Source: CAYQUC01 sp964420605 (lineage in GTDB: Bacteria; Pseudomonadota; Gammaproteobacteria; UBA6429; Thiohalophilaceae). From it: a DNA stretch of 64,000 nucleotides. This document shows, piece after piece, positions 10,601 through 19,227 of the stretch. Made by a program: the position numbers and the translations under genes. The stretch covers positions 8,648 through 72,647 of the forward strand of contig CAYQUC010000007.1 in assembly GCA_964420605.1 (NCBI GenBank), in the 5' to 3' direction. The notes beneath the pieces were generated by a model that was not told where the DNA came from, made no database searches, and saw only the letters and a list, made by a program, of their open reading frames with translations. The first letter of the stretch is position 1. Each line of letters opens with the position of its first letter.

Positions 10601-10622
10601 GAAATGGTATTGATGTATTCAT
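7602..10622 (-). CDS. hybrid PAS sensor histidine kinase with receiver domain
   Basis: A 1006-residue sensor. It has transmembrane helix 1 (about 24-45), a periplasmic part of about 110 residues, and helix 2 (about 158-180) leading into a HAMP-like linker. Three PAS domains follow (roughly 245-370, 375-500 and 505-625), then HisKA with the H-box in GGIAHDYNNIL, HATPase_c (N-box NLSINALHAM, G1 DTGCGMD, G2 GTGLGLS) and a C-terminal receiver domain. The receiver has the acidic pair VVDDEQ, phospho-acceptor Asp in LIITDVIMPNMDG and Lys in LYKPFS. No DNA-binding partner is adjacent. The next gene upstream on the same strand encodes a solute-binding protein 19 bp away, which could present a ligand to the periplasmic part. 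That pairing is inferred from position. Confidence 0.92.
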   Translation of the reverse strand: MNTSIPFHKIKLFERIGPLAKKMVVYIVFASTLITILTSAFQLFQIYKTDVSRIQQRLNEIRNSYGDNIAARVWVTNQQELALTLQGILRLPDIEYIEVYENLELIAKEGLLTDVDTIKLTFPLKYTFRNNLLQIGQMHVTASLTRTYQHIIDQAIIIIISNAIKTFLISGFMLYLFYQLVAKHLTTLGRFAEIININSLDNKLKLNRIKKSEKLDELDHLGNSLTSLQERLKKSMLDLNISQALVQLLLDSTAEAIYGIDNYGECTFANNACISMLGYTDASDLLGKNMHQLIHYKYADGTNYPVDNSHIFKAFKEKIKTHIDDEVLWRKDGSCFAAEYWSHPIFKNNDCVGAVVTFIDITKRVESEHALKENENNLEITLNSIGDAVITTDPQGKIRRMNPAAQLLTGWSLEDAMGKALKDIFNIINSVTREAIINPIDKVITTGEIIHLSNHTTLISKNGNEYHISDSVAPIRENDTIMGIVLVFNDITEQYQLRELAEKNKRDLQAIMNHSPAVIYVKDTQGCYTFINYQFEKLFHTSNDQVLGKTDYELFDKNIADEFQFNDKAVIAAGHAIESEEQAALDDGLHSYISIKFPLLNENNEVYAVCGISTDITERRVQEKQFQRSQKMEALGKLTGGIAHDYNNILGIVLGYSEQINHFLDDPKMLVKISQRLQNAATRGSKLAKKLQSVSNYNKPPTLSVININTVLQDQYHLLAKTLTVRINLTYELDNSLWPVELESSDLEDAILNLSINALHAMDSKGNLTISTRNEQLNDTDVKALNLTAGDFVLLSVTDTGCGMDAATRDKIFDPFFTTNKKQGTGLGLSQVYAFVKRSGGAIKVYSEPKQGSRFVLYLPRSHQTITSIETTDLEHPISKGSETLLVVDDEQDMVDLAYTIFSSNGYHVLTAADGEQAMAIVKNSSENPIDLIITDVIMPNMDGYQLAAQILKDYPHIKIQMVSGFSDERHKGGMNKSLNDNMLYKPFSSNKLLKRIRTLLDEKKA

Positions 10623-10641
10623 AAATTTACTGCTTAATATT

Positions 10642-11412
10642 TTATTGACTACTAAGTGGTATTAAATGTTCAGAGACTAATTTTTTATAACTGCCATTAT
10701 TTTTAATTTCCATAAGCGCAGCATTTAATTTCGGAATTAATGATTTATGTTTATTATGTAAGTACATGAACATTTTTTTAGTTGCAAGTGCTGGTTGTAG
10801 CATAACAATATCTTTTATTTGTAGTTTGTCTATCATATACGTTCCTCCCCATTGAGAGTGGAGCACTATATCGATTCGTTCTTTTTTTAATAATATAAAT
10901 AATTCGCGTGTATTATTGGTCTTAGTTATAGATGCAGTTTTAGGTACTAGATTTTCATAAATTTTCCAACCCGTTATAAAGGCGACTTCCTTGTTTTTTA
11001 ATGCTGACCAGCCTGATGTTATGTCTATTGTTTTTTTAGAAAACGCAACAAACTTTAGTGTGATCATATTGTTCGAAACACGAATTAAATTGGGATAGAC
11101 TTTATTCATACCAGCTACGCGTATTATTTCTCCATCGATTAAACCGCTGTTGGCACTTTTTAATGCCCGTTCAGGAGGTAATACTTCAATGATTAGATCA
11201 TAACCAATTTTATGAAACATCTTTTTTGCCAGCTCATCTAAAAAACCATCTCGAGATTCGGTTGTAAATGGAGCATCAGCTGCTGAATTAAGTATTATTG
11301 TCGGTCTGGAATTATTACTTAGCGCTACATTGGCTTGTGATGCCGGTGAATTAACATTGATTAGACTATGGAATAGTAACAATACAATAATTACATGAAT
11401 TTTTTTCACCAT
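10642..11412 (-). CDS. periplasmic solute-binding protein, family 3
   Basis: A 256-residue protein with a signal peptide (hydrophobic VIIVLLLFHSLINV) and a bilobed SBP_bac_3-like fold. The N-terminal lobe contains APFTTESRDGFLDELAKKM and later EVLPPERALKSANSG, a pattern of amino-acid-binding and signalling SBPs. No permease or ATPase is nearby. It lies directly upstream of, and probably in one operon with, the hybrid histidine kinase, so it may be a sensing accessory rather than part of a transporter. The ligand cannot be predicted. Confidence 0.75.
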   Translation of the reverse strand: MVKKIHVIIVLLLFHSLINVNSPASQANVALSNNSRPTIILNSAADAPFTTESRDGFLDELAKKMFHKIGYDLIIEVLPPERALKSANSGLIDGEIIRVAGMNKVYPNLIRVSNNMITLKFVAFSKKTIDITSGWSALKNKEVAFITGWKIYENLVPKTASITKTNNTRELFILLKKERIDIVLHSQWGGTYMIDKLQIKDIVMLQPALATKKMFMYLHNKHKSLIPKLNAALMEIKNNGSYKKLVSEHLIPLSSQ

Positions 11413-11680
11413 TATTTCCTTTTCATATATCGCTTTAAGCCGGATTATTTAACTAAATAAATTAACTCTGGAGAAATCCGTAGGATGTATTATAGTAATA
11501 TAGTACGTTTTTGAGTTGTAATTGGATTGCTAACCATTAAATTTAGAGGAGGAGGGTGGTATTTAATTGTTTTATCGATAGATGAAACTTGTATTTTTAA
11601 TAAGGAATTAAATTAAAAAAATAATAATATTTAAAAGTGAACTAAAATGATATTTGTTAGTTGTAATAAAGGGTAATTTT

Positions 11681-13063
11681 ATGAGAGTACTCCACTATGC
11701 AAGAATAAAGAGTTTACTGTTTATTTTTTTGTTAGTTCAAATATCGTCGGTTGGTGCAGTGAACTGGGTGGTGTTACAGGCCACCGAACCTAAAAAAGTT
11801 ATTCATCGTCCTTTTGTTTTTGTGCAATACAGTTATACCCGTGATTTGGGACGTGACATTAGTGTTGGACCCAATGCAGGTAAGCGTGCAAGTGCTAGTA
11901 CGATAGCTCCTTGGTTTGAAGAGAATTCAAAATTTCATTTTAGACGAGCACGAATTGGTATTCGAGGAAATTTTACAGGTGTAATGCGTAATAAATTTAC
12001 ACAAAAAATGAATTATTTTTTCCTCACTGAGTTAGCCCCTAACTTAATAACGTATGATTTTTTAGGTGACAGTCAGCGTGCTATCGCTTTGGATCATTTT
12101 AGTCTGACTGCCAATCATATTCCGGGGGCTAGATTACGGTTTGGCTTATTTAAAACGCCGGGCTTAGAAGAAGTTTATCAAGGTATTGTAGCTCAGGATT
12201 ATATTGAATTTACCGACTTTGCCGCACGTGAAGTGTTAGAACGGTTTGCTACTGGTAATAATCGAGCTACCCCTAGTGGCGGTACTAATGGTAATACCGG
12301 AACTCCTGTCAAACAGAGTTCAGGTTTTAATGGTGCGCGTGATTGGGGTGTCCAAGTTTTTAACAGCTTCAAAGATTCAGATTGGGACTATACTTATTCA
12401 TTTATGCTTGGACGCGGTCGTGGTATCGATGAGTCAGCGGGGGCGAATAAGGCGCTTGAACAATATTATTACTTGTCTGCAGAACAGGATTTAGCTGGAG
12501 GCAAGGGGCCATGGAAACATGGCATTAAATATTATGCTTGGTTACAGAATGGCGTGAGAATATTTGAATCTGATCCGTTAAAAACTGAATATAATCGAAA
12601 GCGTTATGGTATTGGTATTCGTGCTCAGGGTGCCTTGTTTGGACTTAAAGCGAAACAAAGATTGGATCTGGCGCTGATGTTTGCTGATGGAATGGTTTTT
12701 ATTGCACCTGCCGGGTCGGTTAAAGGTGGAAATTTAATGTATGCGGCACAACAGAACAATCGGTCTCGTGCGATTAGTCTTGATTATGGCCGGTTTTTAA
12801 CTAAACACTGGGAAGTTATGATTAGATTAGAAAAGCATGAATTACTGTATAAAACTGATGGTGTTATTTGGACTAAAGGTGATGCGCGTACAATTGATGC
12901 TGTGACATATGGTCTTCAATATTCATATACACCAAAGCAAAAATTGGCAATCAATTATATAAATCGAACGGTAACTGCGCCTTATGAGTTCAATGCGGTA
13001 GTACAAGACGTTGTTGCTAGTGTTGGTGATCGCTATAGTGTGCAATACACTTGGATTTTTTAG
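11681..13063 (+). CDS. outer-membrane porin (phosphate-selective porin O/P type)
   Basis: About 460 residues. The start ATG 11681 is chosen because AAAGGG lies about ten bases upstream and a signal peptide follows (SLLFIFLLVQISSVGA). The mature protein alternates short polar and aromatic stretches typical of transmembrane beta strands. It ends in a phenylalanine (YSVQYTWIF), the usual C-terminal signal for BAM-dependent insertion. Features such as FRRARIGIRGNF near the N-terminus and GLQYSYTPKQKLAINY near the end resemble OprO/OprP-like porins (porin_O_P). Substrate preference, phosphate or other anion, cannot be read from this. Confidence 0.75.
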   Translation: MRVLHYARIKSLLFIFLLVQISSVGAVNWVVLQATEPKKVIHRPFVFVQYSYTRDLGRDISVGPNAGKRASASTIAPWFEENSKFHFRRARIGIRGNFTGVMRNKFTQKMNYFFLTELAPNLITYDFLGDSQRAIALDHFSLTANHIPGARLRFGLFKTPGLEEVYQGIVAQDYIEFTDFAAREVLERFATGNNRATPSGGTNGNTGTPVKQSSGFNGARDWGVQVFNSFKDSDWDYTYSFMLGRGRGIDESAGANKALEQYYYLSAEQDLAGGKGPWKHGIKYYAWLQNGVRIFESDPLKTEYNRKRYGIGIRAQGALFGLKAKQRLDLALMFADGMVFIAPAGSVKGGNLMYAAQQNNRSRAISLDYGRFLTKHWEVMIRLEKHELLYKTDGVIWTKGDARTIDAVTYGLQYSYTPKQKLAINYINRTVTAPYEFNAVVQDVVASVGDRYSVQYTWIF

Positions 13064-13087
13064 ATAACGAGATCAGCTATTATAAAA

Positions 13088-14602
13088 CTAATTTTCGTTG
13101 TTTTCTTTTTCAGTTTGGATTGTATGTTTGATCTCATCTGAAAGAATTTCTTTTATTTCTTCATCAAGATCGACGATTAATTCAATTAATCGATTGTGAA
13201 CACGCATTTCTACTCTTTTTTGTAATGCATTCAATTTGTCAGTATTGAGATTTAGTGTGTCGAGTCCTGTAATATCAGAGAAATTATTTTTCTTATTGCC
13301 TGTAAGGTTACTTAAAATACCATCTGTATAATCAACACTCTCAATTGCTGGTGTTAATATCGCGTCACTAATGTTGTTTTTATCCGTTTTAGCTGGAATA
13401 GTGTTGGTTTGTTCTAAAACTTTTGCGGTAGAGCTTGCTAAGTGTTCTGCATTTTCTTTTGCAATTGCTAATAACTCTACATCTTTAATGTCGTCCAAAC
13501 TTTTGTCCGATGACATTTTCTGTTGAGTAGTTTCTTTAATGACAACATGATCCAAACTCTCGGTATTTTGAGTGCTATCAGGGTTATCTATTTGAATGTC
13601 TATATGTGAATCTTCAACCAGTGAAATACTGGACTTAACTCTGGGTATATTCAAAGAGGGTTTATCAAATGATGGTTTTTGAATTTCAGCTGTATCGTTA
13701 ATTGAATCTTCCGATACTTTTGTTTCCGCTATACTATCTTTTGAAATTTTATTGCTTGGAGTTATATTTTTTGGGGTGACATCTTTTAGGTTATTTTTTT
13801 CAGAAGTAAGATCTTTGGATATTTTAATTTCTGATATAGTTTGTTCAGGGACAATCTCAGATTTGTTATTTGAAATCTTTTTAGGGTTTGAATTCAACTC
13901 AAAAGTGAGAATATCTGCTTTGGTATTATCATCTGTTTTTTTGATTTCGTTATAGCTGGATTTTAATTCTTGCTGCTCAATACCATTCACAATTTCATCA
14001 AGCTCAGCCTCGATATCGTTTAAACTTGAATCAATATTTATTTCAACAGAACTATCCATGTTAAAAAGTGAAGAATCCTGATCTTCAGGAATTACAATTT
14101 CTTCTAACATAGGTACGATTAAATCATGATCGTAGAGATCATTTAATTCTGTATTATCACTTTCTGGTATCGACATATCGAATTCATCAGAGGATTTTGG
14201 TGCTACATTGGGATTTATATAAGGTTTAGTATTTGATGAGCTTAAGTTGTTGTTAAAAATATTATTCTCTGGTAACGCATCGAGAATAATTTCTTCAAAA
14301 TTGGTATTCATAAAATTGCTATCGAGTTCTAGTTCAGTCGATACAGTATTGAAATTAGGTTTTGGTAGTGAATTTGAGCTCGAAGATGCAGAATCTAATT
14401 TTTTAGCATCTCTTTTACTTAGTCGAGTTTCCATGGTATCGCTACCAATGCTATCTGCACGAGCAATATTTTCTCGAGCTTCATTTATCTTTGAATCACC
14501 TTGTTTTAATAGAGATTTAATAGACTCTAATGATTTTATAAGTGATTTTTGTGGATCGATGCCATCAAAATTTGTTTTATTACTGGAATCCCGTTTACTC
14601 AT
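13088..14602 (-). CDS. long acidic low-complexity protein behind holC (DUF2486-like)
   Basis: A 504-residue hydrophilic protein without signal peptide or membrane segment, dominated by Ser, Asp, Asn, Glu, Ile and Lys. An N-terminal patch (DLIVPMLEEIVIPED) resembles the IPVLTEVV-type motif of DUF2486 proteins that often follow holC. The last 60 residues look folded and helical (LNALQKRVEMRVHNRLIELI). Between them lies a long, probably disordered linker with repeated D-x-S-x-x-E/T patterns. It starts 5 bp after holC, so it is in the same operon. It is much longer than usual DUF2486-like proteins. Function unknown; a scaffold or polar-organising role is speculative. Confidence 0.55.
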   Translation of the reverse strand: MSKRDSSNKTNFDGIDPQKSLIKSLESIKSLLKQGDSKINEARENIARADSIGSDTMETRLSKRDAKKLDSASSSSNSLPKPNFNTVSTELELDSNFMNTNFEEIILDALPENNIFNNNLSSSNTKPYINPNVAPKSSDEFDMSIPESDNTELNDLYDHDLIVPMLEEIVIPEDQDSSLFNMDSSVEINIDSSLNDIEAELDEIVNGIEQQELKSSYNEIKKTDDNTKADILTFELNSNPKKISNNKSEIVPEQTISEIKISKDLTSEKNNLKDVTPKNITPSNKISKDSIAETKVSEDSINDTAEIQKPSFDKPSLNIPRVKSSISLVEDSHIDIQIDNPDSTQNTESLDHVVIKETTQQKMSSDKSLDDIKDVELLAIAKENAEHLASSTAKVLEQTNTIPAKTDKNNISDAILTPAIESVDYTDGILSNLTGNKKNNFSDITGLDTLNLNTDKLNALQKRVEMRVHNRLIELIVDLDEEIKEILSDEIKHTIQTEKENNEN

Positions 14603-14607
14603 ATCGA

Positions 14608-15051
14608 CTAGCCTCTTATTTTGTGAGATTCAATTTTATAACCACGATCTTGATAGAATTTATATCGTGCTCGACCATCATCGGTACTGTTATCATCTTG
14701 CTTATTTACAATTTCAACCACGCGACTGTAATGGCTAAAGCAGTTTGGTACAGTCGGATTAAAATTAATTAATACATCATTCTTAATACTTTCTTGATTG
14801 TCAATTTGCTCTGAACCAATAACTACAGAACAGCTTTTTGCAATTGCAGAATCCGAACGAGCATGAGGAACAAAAGCCTCAGGCTTGAATGACCAGAGCA
14901 AATCATCAAATAATTTTGCATGTTGAGCATCAGTAGATTGAACGAAAATAGTGTGCCCTTGCGATTGGACTTTTTCAATTAACCGACATGCGAAGTGTTC
15001 ACGTGCTTGAAGAGTATCATTATCTAGAATGTAGAAATCAATTCGAGTCAT
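14608..15051 (-). CDS. holC: DNA polymerase III chi subunit
   Basis: A 147-residue protein with the typical chi start (MTRIDFYILD), followed by ACRLIEKVQSQGHTIFV and the conserved LLWSFKPEAFVPHA segment. Chi binds psi in the clamp loader and contacts single-strand binding protein at the replication fork. It lies downstream of pepA on the same strand, the common pepA-holC order of gammaproteobacteria, separated here by 237 bp that contain a 12-bp inverted repeat. Length is normal. Confidence 0.92.
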   Translation of the reverse strand: MTRIDFYILDNDTLQAREHFACRLIEKVQSQGHTIFVQSTDAQHAKLFDDLLWSFKPEAFVPHARSDSAIAKSCSVVIGSEQIDNQESIKNDVLINFNPTVPNCFSHYSRVVEIVNKQDDNSTDDGRARYKFYQDRGYKIESHKIRG

Positions 15052-15198
15052 AATACGCTAAAGTGCCAAGGAATAAAAAAACTACTTAACATATTGTACA
15101 AAAATACCAATCTCAACCAAAGTTATAGTTATAACAGTATCATACATTAGATATGTTGCGTAGGAGTTTCACTTTTTAATCTAAATTCTACATAACCT

Positions 15199-15228
15199 CA
15201 TTAAGTTATTGAAATTAATAACTTAATG
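15199..15228. terminator. 12-bp perfect inverted repeat between pepA and holC
   Basis: CATTAAGTTATT (15199-15210) and its exact complement (15217-15228) enclose 6 nt. It lies downstream of pepA on the minus strand. The stem is AT-rich and no clear U-run follows on either strand, so it may be a weak terminator, an mRNA-stabilising hairpin or a protein-binding site. Confidence 0.3.
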
Positions 15229-15288
15229 AAGAAAATAATAAAATTATTGCGTTATTAGTGAAAAAAAGTGACTTTATTAATCAAATAC

Positions 15289-16776
15289 TTAGAGTTGGTC
15301 TAATAAATATTGAGTGAGTAAAGGTACTGGCCTACCGGTAGCACCTTTATTTTTACCACTATTCCAGGCTACACCGGCTATATCGAGATGTGCCCAGTGG
15401 TATTTTTTGGTGAAGCGTGACAAGAAACAGGCCGCTGTGATGGTGCCAGCCTCTTTACCACCAATATTGGCAATATCAGCAAAATTACTCTTAAGTTGGT
15501 CTTGGTATTCATCCCACAATGGTAGCTCCCAAGCACGATCACCGCTGTATTGGCCTGCTGCGAGTAATTCGTTAACAAGGGGGGAGTGGTTACCTATTAG
15601 TCCCGCTGCTTGGCTACCGAGTGCGACAACACACGCACCGGTTAGCGTTGCAACGTCGATAACTACGTTAGGGTTAAATTTTTCGCTGTAGGTTAATGCA
15701 TCGCACAAGATTAAACGACCTTCAGCATCGGTGTTTAAAACTTCAATCGTCATGCCTGACATGCTAGTCACGATATCCCCTGGTTTATTCGCATCACCAT
15801 CGGGCATATTTTCGCAACTGGGTATTACTGCAACGACATTGATATCTGGTTGAAGCTCACCAATTGCGGCCATGGTTCCGATGACACCGGCTGCGCCACA
15901 CATATCAAATTTCATTTCATCCATAGCTGGAGAAGGTTTTAGTGATATGCCGCCAGAGTCAAAAGTAATGCCTTTACCGACGAATACATAGGGTTTTGAA
16001 CTATTACCGGGATATGAGTATTCAATCGTGATTAATTTAGGTGCTTGACGACTGCCGCGGGCAACCGATAAAAAAGAGCCCATACCCAGTTGTTCGATTT
16101 CATCCTGTTCCAGCACCGTTACTGTCATGTTTTGGTATAGCGTTGACATTTTCATGGATTGTTTGGCTAAGTATGTCGGTGTACAGATATTACCTGGTAA
16201 ATTGCCTAATTCACGTGCTAAGCGGCTGCCCTCGGCAATGGCATTACCCTCGCGCACAGCACGTTCACCACTGTTAAGTTCGCGTCGATTTGGGACATTT
16301 AAAATGAGTTTTCGGATAGGACGGCGTTCGGTATCTTTTTGACTTTTTAATTTATCAAAGCTATACAATGTGTGGTGAATACATTCAACCGCTTGTCGGA
16401 CTTTCCAATGGGTATCTTTGCCTTTGATATTTAGATCAGTTAAATAACTGACAGCATCCATCGCGCCGGTGTCGTTAAGGGTATTGACTGATGCTATGAT
16501 GATTTGACGGTATTGGGTGTAGCCAATATTGCGTTCTTTACCACATCCGACCAAGAGAATACGATCACATAGTACGTTTTCAATATTATGTAATAATAAC
16601 ACTTGGCCCAGTTTGCCTTCAAGGTCACCGCGGCGCAAAATGCTGGAAATATAACCATTTGTAGCGTCGTCCATTTGTTCAGCAGCGGGAGATAACTTCC
16701 TGCGCTCAAAAATGCCTACAACAACACAAGCTGATCGTTGTTTTTCTGGGTTACCGCTTTTTACACTTATTTCCAT
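15289..16776 (-). CDS. pepA: leucyl aminopeptidase (M17)
   Basis: A 495-residue cytosolic di-manganese/zinc aminopeptidase that removes N-terminal residues. The PepA of E. coli also binds DNA at XerCD sites and at the carAB promoter. The metal and catalytic residues are in VGKGITFDSGGISLKP (Lys and Asp), DEMKFDMCGAAGV and the family signature NTDAEGRLIL. Length matches the family. It is divergent from lptF, the standard arrangement in gammaproteobacteria, and upstream of holC. A GGTCC stretch before the ATG gives a weak ribosome-binding site. Confidence 0.97.
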   Translation of the reverse strand: MEISVKSGNPEKQRSACVVVGIFERRKLSPAAEQMDDATNGYISSILRRGDLEGKLGQVLLLHNIENVLCDRILLVGCGKERNIGYTQYRQIIIASVNTLNDTGAMDAVSYLTDLNIKGKDTHWKVRQAVECIHHTLYSFDKLKSQKDTERRPIRKLILNVPNRRELNSGERAVREGNAIAEGSRLARELGNLPGNICTPTYLAKQSMKMSTLYQNMTVTVLEQDEIEQLGMGSFLSVARGSRQAPKLITIEYSYPGNSSKPYVFVGKGITFDSGGISLKPSPAMDEMKFDMCGAAGVIGTMAAIGELQPDINVVAVIPSCENMPDGDANKPGDIVTSMSGMTIEVLNTDAEGRLILCDALTYSEKFNPNVVIDVATLTGACVVALGSQAAGLIGNHSPLVNELLAAGQYSGDRAWELPLWDEYQDQLKSNFADIANIGGKEAGTITAACFLSRFTKKYHWAHLDIAGVAWNSGKNKGATGRPVPLLTQYLLDQL

Positions 16777-17065
16777 TGGTGGTCCTTAAAAAATTAAATT
16801 ATTATTAATACCTGAATTAATATACTAAAATCAATAAGTTATTTGTATATAATAGGTGTTACCGGTAAATTAGTACACTCTACTTCGATATCGGTGGATT
16901 ATAGAATATTTTGAAAAAAACTGTCGTACTCTAGTGCTTGAAAAATATCTTCTATTTATCAAAATAAAGTAAAATAGTGCATCATTTTTTGCAAGATAAG
17001 AATAAGTTTATTGTTAACATCATATATAATTAGAAATTATCAGTATATTAAGTGGAAAACAAACA

Positions 17066-18154
17066 TTGATCATTGATCGCTATATTATAAAAGAAATAGT
17101 GTTGACCTTTTTTGGGGTCACTTTTATTTTATTGCTGATTTTCCTGAGTGCATTGTTACTTCGTCTATTTGATGATGCCGCGCGTGGCTTGTTCCATGTC
17201 AATACAATTGTGTTGCTAATGGGGTTTAAAAGTATTGGTAATTTAGTTTTTATATTGCCGTTAGCGATGTATCTTTCGATAATACTCGCGCTGAGTCGTT
17301 TGTATAAAGATAATGAGATGGCAGCACTGGCCGCAAGCGGTATTGGCGAGTTAAAAGTATTACGTTCAGTTATCGTACTGTCAGTTGTATTTGCCGCATT
17401 TGTTGGTTTTTTGACCTTGGTAATCGCGCCGTGGGCACAACACCATACCGATGTGATTGTGGCAACCTCCAAAGTATCATCAGAAATCAAAGGTATTAGT
17501 CCAGGTCGTTTTCGTGATTTATCGGCAGGCAGAGGTACATTGTATGTACAGCATGTTAGCGAAGATAAATCTCAGCTAAAAAATATTTTTGTACAGTCCA
17601 ATAATGAAGAAGGCGATATTATTATTACGGCAGAATCGGGTTATAAGTTTATTGATGAAGAAACCGGTGATGATTTTATTGAACTTGCCAATGGTTATCG
17701 TTATCAAGGTAACCCGGGTGATAAAAATTACTCAATTGTTCATTTTGAAAAACATGGAATACGTATCAGAAAAAAACCACCTAAAGATATTTATTATCAT
17801 AAGTTAGCGACTAAAACCTCTACATTGCTGGCTTCATCGGCACTAAAAGATAAAATCGAATTAGATTCTCGAATTTCATTTATATTTTTATGTTTAGTTT
17901 TATCAATATTAGCGGTGCCATTGAGCCGTACATCACCACGGCAAGGTCAATATGCAAAATTAACAATAGCGATATTAATTTATATATCGTATGCAAATCT
18001 ATTAAATATAAACCGAGTGTGGTTAGAAAAAGGCAGTATTCCGATTGAAGCAAGTTATTGGTGGTTACACTTGGTTATGTTTATCATTGCTATGCTGTTT
18101 ATATTGAAACAATCCGGGATTCGTTACATTTTTCATAAGAGAATGAAAATATAA
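17066..18154 (+). CDS. lptF: LPS export ABC transporter permease LptF
   Basis: A 362-residue permease of the LptB2FG complex that extracts lipopolysaccharide from the inner membrane. It has the YjgP/YjgQ layout: three N-terminal membrane helices, a periplasmic beta-jellyroll of about 150 residues (about 120-265) and three C-terminal helices. The N-terminus MIIDRYIIKEIVLTFFG is typical. No ATG is available, so TTG 17066 is used, preceded by GTGGAAAA as ribosome-binding site. The stop codon abuts the start of lptG. The gene is divergent from pepA over 289 bp. Confidence 0.95.
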   Translation: MIIDRYIIKEIVLTFFGVTFILLLIFLSALLLRLFDDAARGLFHVNTIVLLMGFKSIGNLVFILPLAMYLSIILALSRLYKDNEMAALAASGIGELKVLRSVIVLSVVFAAFVGFLTLVIAPWAQHHTDVIVATSKVSSEIKGISPGRFRDLSAGRGTLYVQHVSEDKSQLKNIFVQSNNEEGDIIITAESGYKFIDEETGDDFIELANGYRYQGNPGDKNYSIVHFEKHGIRIRKKPPKDIYYHKLATKTSTLLASSALKDKIELDSRISFIFLCLVLSILAVPLSRTSPRQGQYAKLTIAILIYISYANLLNINRVWLEKGSIPIEASYWWLHLVMFIIAMLFILKQSGIRYIFHKRMKI

Positions 18155-19222
18155 ATGATAATTTTAGATCACTATATTAGACGGGTTGTTGTTGGTAATA
18201 TCGCAATTGTAATTTTGGTATTAACGTCGTTATTTGCTGTCATTAATTTTAGTGGTGAGTTTAGTAAAATCGGCCAAGGTAATTATACCATTTGGCTAGC
18301 GATTCAATATACGCTTTTAACATTACCAACTCAAGCATACGAATTTATTCCAGTTGCATCATTACTGGGCGTTATGATTGGAATGGGGACATTAGCTAAT
18401 CGTAGTGAATTAATTGTTATTCGAGCATCCGGAATTACCTTAAACCGAATTACAATCTCAGTACTCAAAGCAGCATTTATTGTCATTATTATTGGTTTTA
18501 TTATTGGCGAATTTGTAGCGCCTAGTTCTAAACAATATGGACAACAATTATGGCTTAAAGCGCTAAATAAAAATGCGAGTTTAAATACCCACTCAGGATT
18601 ATGGATGCGTGATGCAGATAAATATGTTCATGTTCAAAGCGTTAGTTCGTCTGGAAAATTGTCCGGTATTGAGATATTTACATTTGATGATAACTACAAT
18701 ATGAAGCTTGCAACATCAGCGGAATCTGCCACCTACAGCGTAGATGACGGTTGGTTATTAAATAATGTTAAAAGAAGTTTTATTGATAAAAATGACATTA
18801 AAGTTGAGTTTTTAAAAGTATTACACCTAGAAAACCTACTACCCCCCGATGTTATAAAAATCGTGAGTATTGAACCTGCCATGTTATCGGTATGGAAGTT
18901 GTATAATTACATACAATATTTGAAGACCAATGGTCTCGATATATCTCAATATGAACTTACATTTTGGAATAAAATAGTGATTCCACTGTCAATTTTTGCA
19001 ATGGTAATGTTAGCGATGCCATTTATTTTTGGCCTAGGTCGAGGCACCAGTACTGGAAAACGAATCGTCATTGGTTTCTTAATGGGCGTTGCGTTTTTTA
19101 TTGGTAACCGATTAATAGGGCAAGCGGGGATTGCAAATAACATTCATCCTATCTTTAGCGCTGTCACACCATCGCTTCTCATTATTATCGTATCATCATG
19201 GCTGCTGCATAAAAGACGATAA
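18155..19222 (+). CDS. lptG: LPS export ABC transporter permease LptG
   Basis: A 355-residue partner of LptF with the same six-helix plus jellyroll organisation: N-terminal ILDHYIRRVVVGNI, a periplasmic domain around 130-260 and C-terminal helices including VMLAMPFIFGLGRG. It starts at the base after the lptF stop, so translation is almost certainly coupled. Together with LptB (not in this window) it drives LPS transport to LptCA. Length is normal. Confidence 0.95.
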   Translation: MIILDHYIRRVVVGNIAIVILVLTSLFAVINFSGEFSKIGQGNYTIWLAIQYTLLTLPTQAYEFIPVASLLGVMIGMGTLANRSELIVIRASGITLNRITISVLKAAFIVIIIGFIIGEFVAPSSKQYGQQLWLKALNKNASLNTHSGLWMRDADKYVHVQSVSSSGKLSGIEIFTFDDNYNMKLATSAESATYSVDDGWLLNNVKRSFIDKNDIKVEFLKVLHLENLLPPDVIKIVSIEPAMLSVWKLYNYIQYLKTNGLDISQYELTFWNKIVIPLSIFAMVMLAMPFIFGLGRGTSTGKRIVIGFLMGVAFFIGNRLIGQAGIANNIHPIFSAVTPSLLIIIVSSWLLHKRR

Positions 19223-19227
19223 TAACT

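Noticed and set aside
14247..14738. A 163-codon plus-strand frame opposite the acidic protein and holC
   Set aside because: It runs across the boundary of two well-placed minus-strand genes and is composed of the complement of low-complexity codons.
16777..17065. ArgR/PepA-type or other operator between pepA and lptF
   Set aside because: No convincing palindrome was seen; only weak promoter-like boxes.
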